In this document: in pieces, positions 44,264-53,957 of the stretch | Layout: the number at the start of each line of letters is the position of its first letter | How positions within the stretch are numbered: position 1 is the first letter of the stretch | Origin: Omphalotus guepiniiformis | Taxonomy: Eukaryota; Basidiomycota; Agaricomycetes; Agaricales; Omphalotaceae | Direction of reading: 5' to 3' | Assembly: GCA_028554645.1 (NCBI GenBank) | Contig: JAQOOI010000080.1 | Coordinates: 1,240,001-1,304,000, forward strand | DNA length: 64,000 nucleotides | Made by a program: the position numbers and the translations under genes | Notes under the pieces: generated by a model | What the model saw: only the letters and a program-made list of their open reading frames with translations | Told to the model about the DNA's origin: nothing | Databases searched by the model: none

Positions 44264-45433
44264 ATGTCTGACGCCCCCGCCGCCCAAGTCACAGAAAACG
44301 GCGCGTCTCCGGCTACGCAAGAAGAAGCTCCTGGTTTCAAGGTCTTGCTTCTTTGGCGTCTTGTGTCTTCTTGTTCTCATTTTTTTTTTCGTCTATTTCC
44401 ACAGGTCTTCGCCGGCAATCTTGCGTACACCACCACGGATGAAGGGCTGAAGGCGTTCTTTGCGCCCGTTGAGAAAGACATGTACGTGGCATCAATTTAC
44501 ACAGCCCTGTGAGATTTGTCATGTCTTTTCGCCTTCTAGCATCTCCGCCCAAGTCATCTTGAGAGGAACCCGCTCTGCGGGGTATGGTTTTGTCGCTCTC
44601 TCCAGCGCAGAGGCTGCACAAAAGGCTGTCGAGACTCTCGACAAGACAACGCTCGAGGGTCGTCCCGTGATTGTTGAACTTGCCAAACAACCCGACCAGA
44701 AGGACAAGGAGAAAAAGACAAGAAAGCCCAAGAGGAGACCCGGCAGGCGAGGCAGCAAGGCTGTTCCCGGGGAGGTATCGGAAGCTGAAGCCAATGGTGA
44801 TGCCTCCAAGCCTGAGGATGCCGCTGCTGGCACTGACGAGGCTGCGAAGCCCAAGAAGAAGAAGAAGAAGTCTGCTGTAAGTTTTCCTACCTTGGTCTCA
44901 CATTCAACCCATCTTACATGGTCTTTCACTTGTAGCGCAAGCCCAAGGCGAATGTTGAAGGTGAATCGGCTGAGGTAGCCGCTCTTACCGAGGGCGAGTC
45001 CACTGAAGCGGCTAAGAAAACGCCTCGTGCCCGTAAGCCTCGTACTCCCCGTCCTTCTCGCCCAGTTGGCGAAGACCCTCAAGGAGAGCAATCGAAAACC
45101 GTATTGTTCGTCGCTAATCTCGGCTTCAATATTGACGATGCTGGCCTTGAAGCTCTATTTACCGAGGCTGGCGTCAAGGTCAACTCTGCTCGCATTGTTC
45201 GAAGGAGGTGGGGTCATCCGAGGCGTAGCAAGGGTTACGGTTTCGTTGATGTCGGTAGTGAGGAAGAACAGAACAAGGCTATTGAAGCCCTTCAAGGTAA
45301 AGAGGTGGGGGGAAGGCCCATTGCCGTCAAGGTTGCTGTGAACACTCCTCATGAGGAGGAGGCTGCTGACGCAGCACCTGTTGCGGAAGCTGCCGAGGCC
45401 CTTCCTACTATTGCTGCTCCTGCCAGCGCTTAA
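44264..45433 (+). CDS. RNA-binding protein with two RRM domains
   Basis: Two RNA recognition motifs joined by a basic linker. RRM1 begins VFAGNLAYTTTDEGLKAFFA (RNP2) and has SAGYGFVALSSAEAAQKAVE (RNP1), ending RPVIVELAKQ. The linker is Lys/Arg/Ala-rich (KKKKKKSA, then a second stretch). RRM2 has TVLFVANLGFNIDDAGLEAL (RNP2), RSKGYGFVDVGSEEEQNKAI (RNP1) and RPIAVKVAV, followed by an Ala-rich tail. Introns are GT-AG; two lie inside RRM1. The layout resembles fungal nuclear or translational RNA-binding proteins such as Rnp24 or Sbp1, but I cannot choose between them. The start at 44264 sits in a good context (agcATGtc). Confidence 0.85.
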
Positions 45434-45820
45434 GGGTCCACCATGAACCCCACATTGTCCCGTAGTTCATCCTGCTTCGTCTTCTATGCTATCACTCCGT
45501 TATCATTCTATGTGACAGTAAAATGAATTTGTGGATAGCTTTGATGTTCATTGACCACGTACTGCTCTTTTCATAACGTAGTGGCCATTCGTGGTCTGTT
45601 CATTTTTTATCTGTAGCCAGTGTCTTTCATGTTTGACACTGGGCTTATTTTACGACCGTCGAATTTATGCGTAATGACCCAATTCCAATTGCTACGCTGT
45701 CAGAAAATGTGAGATCATATGGCTATTTGATTGAAGTGGTCAGTGTACCATATTGGTACTATGTGTATGTTGTATGACTGTTCCAATGAGGATGTTTCTC
45801 GCTTCGATACTTACGACGAC
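45434..45820. other. Intergenic region with a small hairpin
   Basis: Contains a perfect 8-bp stem (CCAGTGTC/GACACTGG, 45617-45624 and 45635-45642) in the 3' flank of the two-RRM gene. It may be chance. The rest is the promoter of the GPATCH11-like gene. Confidence 0.35.
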
Positions 45821-47208
45821 ATGTCTGACGAGGACGACTACCTTTCTGACAAATTCTTGTTCAATGCGGCATCCTCGTCATCTTCGTATACAAGTAAAAC
45901 TTACAGCCAACTTCGTCAAGATGCAGAGAAGAAATCGAAACAAAAGAACGAGCAGAACAGGTTCAAGAGTCGTCGTGCACGAGAGCTCGAATCCAGGCAA
46001 GAAGGTCTCAGCAAAAGTCTGTTTGAGCGGGCGGAGGAGGAAACAGACGGAAAGTCAGTCAGTAAAGCCTTGGCTATCATGATGAAGATGGGTTTTGCAC
46101 CGGGTCAGTCGCTTGGGAAGGTGGAGCACGATGCCGGGGACGATTCGAAATCAGAAAGCACGCCTACCTCCAAGGCTGCCGACCAACTTGACGACGCCCC
46201 AGAGCCAGAGACCTCTAGCAACCTAGATCCAGGGTCATCCAGAACTACACGATATTCACACCGTACTGAGCCACTTCCGCTGAGTGAATGGGCAGGTAAG
46301 TGACCGTACCCAGTGTCTGTTATGTCCGAGCTGACCGATGGTAACGATTCATTCATGTGTTACTGCTAGGGAGAAAGGGGATTGGCGTCACGAAGAAACG
46401 GGCGGGCTCGCCTAGTACCTCTGCCGAGAGGGTTGCTAAGATGGCCAAATTAGCAGAAGAGGCGGCCAAGGAAGACTTCCGAGATCGTTCACGACGTGAA
46501 TTTGAAGAACGACGTGCTGAAAGCAGACTCGGTGAGCTCCGAACGTCATTTCTAGGGGGGGCTTCTGACAATTTTCATAATTTGTATATCTGATCCACCA
46601 TACTCGGACACTGATACAACCATTGTGTAGGGCCTGCGCAACGAACTTGTGTTACTCTGGATGAGAAAGCTGGCAAGACTGTGAGCACGTCGTTACTGGC
46701 TTTAATACAGTGTTTTTCTTGACACTCAAAGTGTTCTAGTTCAATGTCCTTTGGTTGAACCCTAGAAACGCGGACTCGTTTCCCCCTAACCTCGTGAAGG
46801 CGTTGTCTCTACATACGAATTTTGACATGTTCTCTTCCCGTTCTGGACATCAGGACGACCGCGAGACAAATCTTCGAATACAGATGCAATCTGATGCTCT
46901 GCAGCCAACTTCCTCTCATGACGATGAGGAAGCCGTGGTCAGTCTTCTAGATGACAGTGATTTCTCTCAGAACACTCTGGAAGAAGTCACTCAATTTCTT
47001 CGTCTCCAGGTATGTATCGTATCTTTTCTGTTGTGTGGCGGGATGGCGACTTACGGTATGGACAATATAGACTCAGGACCAGCTGCAACTGGTTTTATCG
47101 TATCTACGGAGCCACTACGCCTACTGTTTTTGGTGCGGCACCCAGTATGATGACGAGGATGATATGGCGAATCAGTGCCCTGGGCCTGACGAAGAAGCTC
47201 ATGATTAA
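45821..47208 (+). CDS. GPATCH11-like G-patch protein
   Basis: Homologue of G-patch domain protein 11 (CENP-Y in vertebrates), a nuclear protein of RNA processing. Seen: MSDEDDYLSDKFLFN (the family start), TYSQLRQDAEKKSKQK, then a G-patch-like stretch KALAIMMKMGFAPGQSLGK, a Pro/Ser/acidic insertion, LPLSEWAGRKGIGVTKKRAG, a coiled RR-rich helix (RDRSRREFEERRAESRL), LDEKAGKTFNVLWLNPRNAD and the terminal DUF4187 segment DQLQLVLSYLRSHYAYCFWC, GTQYDDEDDMANQCPGPDEE. The two cysteines of CFWC-x-(long)-C fit a zinc or redox pair. Four or five introns, all GT-AG. An earlier ATG at 45755 is possible, but MSDEDDY is the conserved start. Confidence 0.88.
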
Positions 47209-47653
47209 AACATTAAACGCCGGTGCCTTCATGACTCCCGCGATCGATTTCAAACAAAGCTTGTACCTTGCAATTGCCATTGCAATTGCCATGTCACAAG
47301 CGTATGCTGCGCCCTGACCCCGGCCTTTGCAAACACTTATATGACCCGAATGGGGTATCCAGATATTGCTCAATTACTGCAGTCATGTTGGTATACAAGA
47401 AATGATGGGTATGATAAGTTTCGATTTTCCATGGAGACCAAAGAAAAATCAGCATAGAACGGCTAGCCACACGCCGTAGTCAGCTTAAAAGGTATTCGAT
47501 AATAGTCCGACGAAAGGAACGAGCGACAGAAGTCCAAATGAGAGTGGAGGAAGGAAAGCAATGATTGGGTGTAATAACATGGTACAATATGAGTAAGTGC
47601 TGAAAGGCTAAAGGAAGAAGAGATATGTATACAGTGTTACAAGGAAGTAGGTG
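47209..47653. other. Intergenic region, convergent
   Basis: About 445 bases between two convergent stop codons. A short tandem of a 12-base unit (about two copies of CCATTGCAATTG) lies near 47271-47293. Nothing else is recognised. Confidence 0.4.
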
Positions 47654-48539
47654 TCATGCGACATGCACGACTCTCTGTCCAGGATATTTTCCGCTTACAT
47701 CGGCGGGGCGAGGTTGAGTAGAAATTCGGATCCCGGTATGAAAACGGGAACGACGCGACATTATATCGAATTCCAAAGAAGCTTGGAGAGGTTTGAAGAT
47801 GGAACTCGGAGAACTCTGTTCTGACGAAGAGTCGTCTAGGTCAAAGCTGGGAGTTATTGGGAAGGTCTCGCTGCTAGCAGATCGAGGGAAGAATGGAGGT
47901 AGGGTTGGAATTGTGAATGGCATTGGGGAGGCACGAGAAGACTCGTCCGGAATCTCCAAAGGGTACGTTGGTGATGTAGGAGACGTTCCTGGAGTCTTGC
48001 GGCGAACGTAGCTGGAGATTGGGGTGTTGGCAGACAAATCGGTAGAGGATCCGAACACGTTTACAGTCAGCTTATTATTAGCTCTTTTCCGTATTCGTGG
48101 CGAAGACGACGAGAGACTGGGAGAACTTGAACTTGCCTGGGAGCAAAGGTTAGAGCTTGTAGGAGCAAGAGATAAGCAAACCTTACCCGTTCCGACATAT
48201 CGGATGAAGATGAGGACATCGAAGACACACTTCCTCTACGATTCGAACTATGTACCTGGGTGATACCGTCAGGACGTCGTAAGTCACGCAAGAGTAGAAC
48301 CTAGCACTCACAAATGTGGAGGAATAGGGGGAGTACCTGGCTGATCGAGAACGAGATGCCTGTTCGCGTAAGGAAGGACTCGACTTGGATCTAGCGGGAG
48401 CAGAAGTTGGAATAGTCAACAACTTGGGTGAAGAAGGAGAAGAGGATGAGGATGAAGTGCTGTCTTGGTTCGGCTTTCTAGCCTCGGGGTCGATCCCCAA
48501 GGAAGCCATAAGCTCCACGAACGAAGGGAGTGTGGTCAT
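47654..48539 (-). CDS. Ser-rich disordered protein
   Basis: Product not recognised. The start at 48539 gives MTTLPSFVELMASLGIDPEA, a short helical, hydrophobic segment. Ser/Pro/Thr-rich sequence follows in about three exons: TSSSSSSPSSPKLLTIPTSA, RREGSVSSMSSSSSDMSER, and from about 48058 NVFGSSTDLSANTPISSYVR, PTYPLEIPDESSRASPMPF and a basic C terminus (SRRSRFHTGIRISTQPRPAD). The compact N-terminal FVELMASLGI segment might be a short interaction helix. No enzymatic or membrane feature is seen. The exon boundaries in the middle are approximate. Confidence 0.55.
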
Positions 48540-49711
48540 TGAGATTAGAAGGCACCCGAAGGATATATGTATATCTATAAGTTTAAGTTGTTGAAGGTGA
48601 AGCGACCCTTGGAATGTGCCTCGTACGATGGGACCTGGCTATATAAGAAAATGTCGAGATCCCTTAGAAACCAAGCCCACGGCAACATGTTGCTGATAAT
48701 TGGAGTCCAACAGAGCATTCTCTGGTCACAGACTCTAAAAAGAATGTATCAATAGCGGTCGGCAAGGTGACTCTGTTGCTGATCAGGGCGTCCAATCTGG
48801 CATATTCATGGATTCCACAGTGATAGCGCTTTCCTATGAAACCACGGGTCCGTAGCTTTTGTGAATGGAGATATAGATCAGAGAAAACACAATCGTAGCC
48901 ACTGAAACGGAGGACACAATCTCCAGCACGAGGAAGCGAGGCTGGATAGAAACTTCCACGTAATGAACCGTATCTTTCCCCGCAGCTCGAATATTGTCAA
49001 TTGATAGTAACTGTCACTACAGTACTCTGTTGTGAAAGGTCGTATATGTACTACAACACATTTCCACCTTCCTTCGCCACACGGGCTTTACAACTGTTCT
49101 GACACGACTCTGACAGCTTTGAAGCGTATGTAGCAGGAGCAGGATGCTACATGCTGCTACATGTACAGCCCCTCACTGCCTTGACCCGCAACCGGGGGGC
49201 ATGGCCGCCTCAGATAAACCCGTATATCACTTTGAATCCTCGAAACGTTCTACTCACGCGCCCACTCGGTCCCCAATCCCCACATCAATTTGAAGTCAGG
49301 GGAATTTGAAGATATCTAGGGCGCATGCGTTGGTACGGTTTCTATAGTATTCGGTCATCAAATGCTTTAGGAATCGGATAGTCTCGAAAGTCAATCCGTT
49401 GCTCAGGAGTCACTGTTGTTCCTATCTGTTCCCTTCTGTTCCTATGTGCTCATACCAGATCATACCGTGTCTCTAATAAGCGACAACCAGACCAAGGGAT
49501 GCTCTGATCAGGATCTCCGAAAAAACCATGTTCAATATTGATCGCCACTGAAGGTGAAGTCATGACCGACCATAAGTTCAAAATCCACAGTGTGTCCTCA
49601 AATTCGGTCCGTTGCTGGTCATGATGAGCTTGTGCATAGGTATAGTGAAGGTGTTTACATCGGTGTTGTCGATTGTATAAATAGAATAATCCGCCCTCGG
49701 AATGTTCCTGG
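48540..49711. other. Intergenic region
   Basis: About 1.2 kb without a supported gene, between the start of the Ser-rich gene and the stop of the DUF6593-like gene. Short direct repeats of the type GCTACATG occur near 49145-49165. No tRNA or other RNA gene is recognised. Confidence 0.4.
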
Positions 49712-50455
49712 CTACCATTCACCCAAATTTCTGACCCATATATTGAGGAAACAGGTCACAACCACACGATCCAGTACAGGCTCCACTTTTGAGGAAACGC
49801 CGAGGGTTCGTTCTTCTTGATTCCAAATAGCCATGGCTTTCCCTCGCGAGTCTACGCACTAACAAGGCAATAATTATCAACAGGACTGCACACCACGGGC
49901 TTGAATTGATACATACAAGAAGATCCAACTCGTTATCTGCTATCTTCCACTTGTATTCTGAGCCTCCAGCTTTAAAGCGACGTGACCTGAGTAATCATAT
50001 GTCGAGAGGACAATGCAACACTCGGTGAGGACGAGAACGTACTGGCTACCTGACTTCTTTACTCGTCTCAACTCCCGAATGTGCACCTAAAGTTCCAGTC
50101 ATGACCAGTGGGTAGAACGCTCGATCAGAAAAGATCACCTCTTCAAGGCCAAATTGTACTGTCGCATTATGGTTTGATGTCCAATCGATTTGACCTGCAG
50201 TCTCGAATATGTTCGTGGACATATTTTGGCGGCGAAAAGTAGTCGACCCTGTAGGGAGACCAGTAGCTGGATGATGGAACTGAAGCGACTGTTCAAATCA
50301 GGTCGAAATTCTGAGAACTGATTAAAACTGACACGATAGAGCTCTATCATACCATCAGTGGAACCTTCGACGAGTCTATAAATTCTGAACGTTCGCATAT
50401 CGGAATCTGGCGTCGTGGGGAACGTGAATTTCAGTACAATGTCGTTGGGTGCCAT
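49712..50455 (-). CDS. Divergent DUF6593-like protein
   Basis: Start at 50455, MAPNDIVLKFTFPTTPDSDM, then RTFRIYRLVEGSTDG, FSQFSEFRPDLNSRF, TGLPTGSTTFRRQNMST, an acidic/NIFETAGQIDW segment, VHIRELRRVKKS, SRRFKAGGSEYKWKIADNEL, and in the last exon SRGKAMAIWNQEERTLGVSS with VEPVLDRVVVTCFLNIW. The SRRFKAGGSEYKWKIADNEL block followed by a GKxxAxW strand is the pattern expected for the core of DUF6593-type folds. Five or so exons, GT-AG where checked. Several middle junctions are by frame only. No signal peptide. Its relation to the family member at 39.4 kb is distant. Confidence 0.55.
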
Positions 50456-51004
50456 CCTGATACCGCCATGGAACGGGTCCCGCTCTTAAGAAGGAAATCA
50501 CTTGAACGTCCCACCGCAACAGATTCCGTGTATTCCTCCCCCCGGAGCAAGGTTTTCTGAAATAGATATGGCGATTTCGCATGAGTATGAGCAAAATTTA
50601 TCAAGAAATTAAACACAGCACTACCTCGTATCATTCGGCAGCAGAATGCCATCCCGAACAAGTAATTCAACAGCATTTTGGGAAAAAATGAAGCTCCAAC
50701 GTGGTATACATGCTGGTGCTTAGAATATACCCTCACAATGCCCAGGTATCTGTTCGATCAGTATGTGTATTAATTAGAGCAAGATAAGGAATGAAACCCC
50801 ATAGACCAATACAAATCCTCGTTATCGACGGTCAAATCATTGAGAAAAAATCGATTAAACTAGCGGCTGAAAGTGAAAGCGTAGCGGTGTGCGTGCAGTT
50901 CAAGTCGGGTACGGATCATATGACTCGGGTGGTAGCATTAGGGTTAGGGCCAGGAGCACAGGCTTACTGTCAGTGGTTCGTAATCTTTCTCACCTCACAC
51001 CAAT
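50456..51004. promoter_or_regulatory. Divergent intergenic region
   Basis: About 550 bases between the divergent starts of the DUF6593-like gene and the bZIP gene. An upstream exon of the DUF6593-like gene on the minus strand (near 50640-50700) is possible but not demonstrated. Confidence 0.35.
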
Positions 51005-52756
51005 ATGCCTGAAGGTGAAGAACCCGCAGAGCGTAGCTATTCTAAGGATTTAGATGATTCGGACCTTGAGTCAAGGGAAGGCTCCAATCCACCTGGTAAA
51101 CCTGGCCGAAAGAAAAATCCAAAGTGAGTAATGCAAAATTGTCATCCCACCGCTGTCAACAATGCTTACGCCTGGGTTTCACTACTAGCTCTCAAGCCGC
51201 ACGGCGGGATCAGAATCGAATTGCTCAACGAGAGTTTCGGCTCAGGAAGCAGCAAAAGGTGTGTCGTCTCTCCGTTGCTACTATACGACACCTAAGTCCG
51301 CGAGGTAGATTCGTGATCTCGAAGCTCGCGTGGAGATCCTTTCAGGTGGTAAAGATGAAGCACTCAGTGAAATGAGGAATATTCTCAAAGGTAAGTCTTG
51401 GCTTCACTTGCCTCATACCTTCTTTGCAGGAATTTTGCTGATGTCGTTTAGACCTCATGCAGGAGAATCAGACTCTCCGAGGTCTCCTTCGCAGTGTTTC
51501 CGCCTTTATTGGAGAAGGGGCTGGCGGCTTACTGCCAAAGCTGGGTTGGGAAATGTCGGACTTCAACAGCTTCATTAACAGGTCGGAGACAGATACGGCT
51601 TGGGAAGGATATCAAAGACGAAAGAAAGTACAAGCTACTGCTGATCTTTTGAACCCTAGCCAAAAGCGCTCCGCCAGTGATGATGGTCCCAATGGCGCCA
51701 AGAAAGCGCGCACAAGTGATGCCGGTGAAAGCAGTTCATACTCCATGCTTTTACCAATGAACAACAGTCCAATTACCGCAAGCTCTATGTACCCTCCGTC
51801 TAGGCCACACGAAAGCGGTATGTTCTCGGAAATGATGCGCAATGGCAACGGTTCTCCTATGTTTATGCCCTCTTCTACTTCCTCGAATGCATCCCCTCAG
51901 TATGGTGGACCTTCATCTTCGGGCGGTCCGGGTTACTCTTCTACATACATACCTGGTGGCCATATGAATCTGGATTCTAATTTACCGTCATTGTCCTTTC
52001 CCACGTCATCCTCAATTCCTGCTGTACAGCCAAGGCCAGCAGACCAAGCGTCCCCAGATCAAATAGACGACGATGATGATCCGAACAAGAACGAAGCCTA
52101 TAAACTCATTCAGTCAGTATCTTTGCAGGTATCTCTAGTAGTTGTTGCTGATGTCAGGTATAAAGTTACCACCTCGATAACTTCAAGAGGAATAGTGCCT
52201 ATTGCTTGCCCTCCTCGTTACGGCCAACTTTAGTACAGAGGTATGTCTGACATACGACGATCTTCGAACCACACTAAGTGCTGTATTTGTACAGGACTGT
52301 GCCGCATGGTCTGTTTCTCGTTTGCAGTTATCTTCACTACAGCTGAGTATATGCACAGAGAGTGTCATTGACCGCATTCTCCACCCCGAGCTGCGTGATC
52401 GGATGATACTGTTACGCAGTACGTTAGATGTCATTTGGTTGTATCGCCAGCTAATATTGTTTGACAGCTCGTTTTGACCTCGTTGATTGTCTATTGGAGT
52501 ACAAAAGTGCAGTGACTATTCACGGGGACGATGTTCTTGCACATAGTAATTGGGAAATTAGTGAGAAATGGCTCCGTAAATACGGGTATGTTGTCATTAG
52601 TTCTAGTAACACCTCTAGCTAAAGATTTTGTAAAACAGGTTCCTTGTTGAACAAGCGACTCTGAATGTCGTGAACCGCTGGAGACGAGAAAGAGGGGAAT
52701 CTGAGTTGCGTCTAAGCGATATTGCTAGCGCAGAGCATACACCTGGGTCCACCTAA
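51005..52756 (+). CDS. bZIP transcription factor with DUF3425 C-terminal domain
   Basis: AP-1/Yap-type nuclear regulator. Seen: acidic N terminus MPEGEEPAERSYSKDLDDSD, then KPGRKKNPNSQAARRDQNRI with AQREFRLRKQQK, matching the NxxAQxxFR basic region of fungal Yap/Pap1-like factors. A leucine-zipper start follows (IRDLEARVEILSGGKDEALS, then LMQENQTLRGLLRSVSAFIG). The middle is Ser/Pro/Asn-rich. The C terminus (YHLDNFKRNSAYCLPSSLRP, LVQRTVPH, ESVIDRILHPELRDRMILLR, RFDLVDCLLEYKSAVTIHGD, and DVLAHSNWEISEKWLRKYGF) is a DUF3425 domain, often paired with bZIP in fungi. Many short introns are GT-AG. The start at 51005 is preferred because it gives the acidic leader and basic region in one frame. Confidence 0.88.
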
Positions 52757-52903
52757 GAATGCGACCGGTATCATCTATACAGCTGGGACAGAAAGACACT
52801 TCTTAGGATGTTGTATTTCATGTACTACTATTGTTTACAACATATTAGGTATTTCGTAGAAATGAATGACGGCAAAACTCACTATATGATCATTTTGAAG
52901 GCT

Positions 52904-53259
52904 CTACCAAGAAGCCTTCTTGACACCATTAAGCTCCCCTGCCAGAGCCTTTAGACGAAATTGGAACCTGCATGCAGTACGTGAGCGCAAGCTTTTCATC
53001 CAGACACGATAACACTCACCCTGCAAAGCGCAAATTCACTCATAATTCCTCGACCCCTGCCGCTCTCATGACAACGATTTTTGACTGTGGTAGGACGAGT
53101 ATATCGACCGAACGTATTTAACTGCAGCTGTGCTTGATGACGGATTTGCGGGGGTAATGATTGATTGCGAGCGACGTAGAGGTAAGCTCGACGAGTGACC
53201 TCGTTTTCGAGAACGCCTCTCCGCGCCTTCATATCTCGCAGGACTCTAATGTTGGGCAT
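52904..53259 (-). CDS. MRP2: Mitochondrial ribosomal protein uS14m
   Basis: Small-subunit mitoribosomal protein. Start at 53259: MPNIRVLRDMKARRGVLENE, VTRRAYLYVARNQSLPPQIR, HQAQLQLNTFGRYTRPTTVK, NRCHESGRGRGIMSEFALCR, and after one GT-AG intron FQFRLKALAGELNGVKKASW. The NRC-xxSGRGRG stretch is the S14 signature. About 100 residues, consistent with the family. The gene is divergent to the small gene at 53511, with 251 bases between the starts. Confidence 0.94.
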
Positions 53260-53510
53260 CGTTGTGAATTGGAGGGCAAGGTCCAAAATTGAAAAAGGAG
53301 TTGGTAAGTTGCCCGGCCAAATATGAACACACAGTATTCGGCCGCATTCGGACAAAAAGGTTCTCGAAATTCATTTGACTCTGACCATCATCAGCTTTCG
53401 ACTGTACTCGTTCACAGAAGAGCTTAAACGGCAGCTATGGGTATAGGAGCTTCAGTGAGTAACTTTGAACGTGGATTATCGTTATTCTCTGAATTCTTGC
53501 TAGCTCTAGA

Positions 53511-53771
53511 ATGATACTTCACAGAGCTCTTAGAATTGCCCAGGGCCGCACATTTTTGTCGTCCATTTTCGGAATCACATTTTTCGCCACTGTTTTCACC
53601 GTTTCCGCCTCGAATATTCTGCCTTGCCCAGCCAGACCAGACAAAGGAAGATATGCGGACAGCGACGGGCACGATGCGAGTGCTTACCCAAAAGAAGTGA
53701 TTGTAGTATCTTCCAAGCGACCGAGAAGGTGGATCGAGGAGAGATATCCGCCTGATATTCATAGAGAATGA
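53511..53771 (+). CDS. Small single-helix protein, conserved-looking
   Basis: Single exon of 86 residues: MILHRALRIAQGRTFLSSIF then GITFFATVFTVSASNILPCP, one hydrophobic helix after a basic N terminus, followed by a hydrophilic tail (ARPDKGRYADSDGHDASAYP, then RPRRWIEERYPP). The layout suggests a mitochondrial or ER membrane anchor with an exposed tail. I do not recognise the family. An untranslated upstream exon with an intron is possible (donor after GCTTCA near 53453). Confidence 0.6.
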   Translation: MILHRALRIAQGRTFLSSIFGITFFATVFTVSASNILPCPARPDKGRYADSDGHDASAYPKEVIVVSSKRPRRWIEERYPPDIHRE

Positions 53772-53957
53772 GCAGGTTGAACATATGTTACATTACTGTT
53801 GAGGAGGTGGCGCACTATCAAAGTTATATCACACAGCTCGATGTTGAAATATGCTCTGTGAGGGCCTGTCGTATTGGGAGGTATCACATCAGAGTACAAA
53901 TACACCAGCTAATGTTACACGAAGGCAGTTCACTGTCCAATCAATCTATTAATTAGT

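Noticed and set aside
44519..45091. 190-codon minus-strand frame over the two-RRM gene
   Set aside because: It mirrors the codon bias of the plus-strand RRM gene and has no recognisable feature.
45617..45642. 8-bp hairpin after the two-RRM gene as a histone-type or bacterial-type terminator
   Set aside because: No U-run or histone context, and nuclear fungal genes use poly(A) signals; the stem is short enough to be chance.
47271..47293. Short tandem of a CCATTGCAATTG-type unit
   Set aside because: Only about two copies; too short to call a functional repeat.
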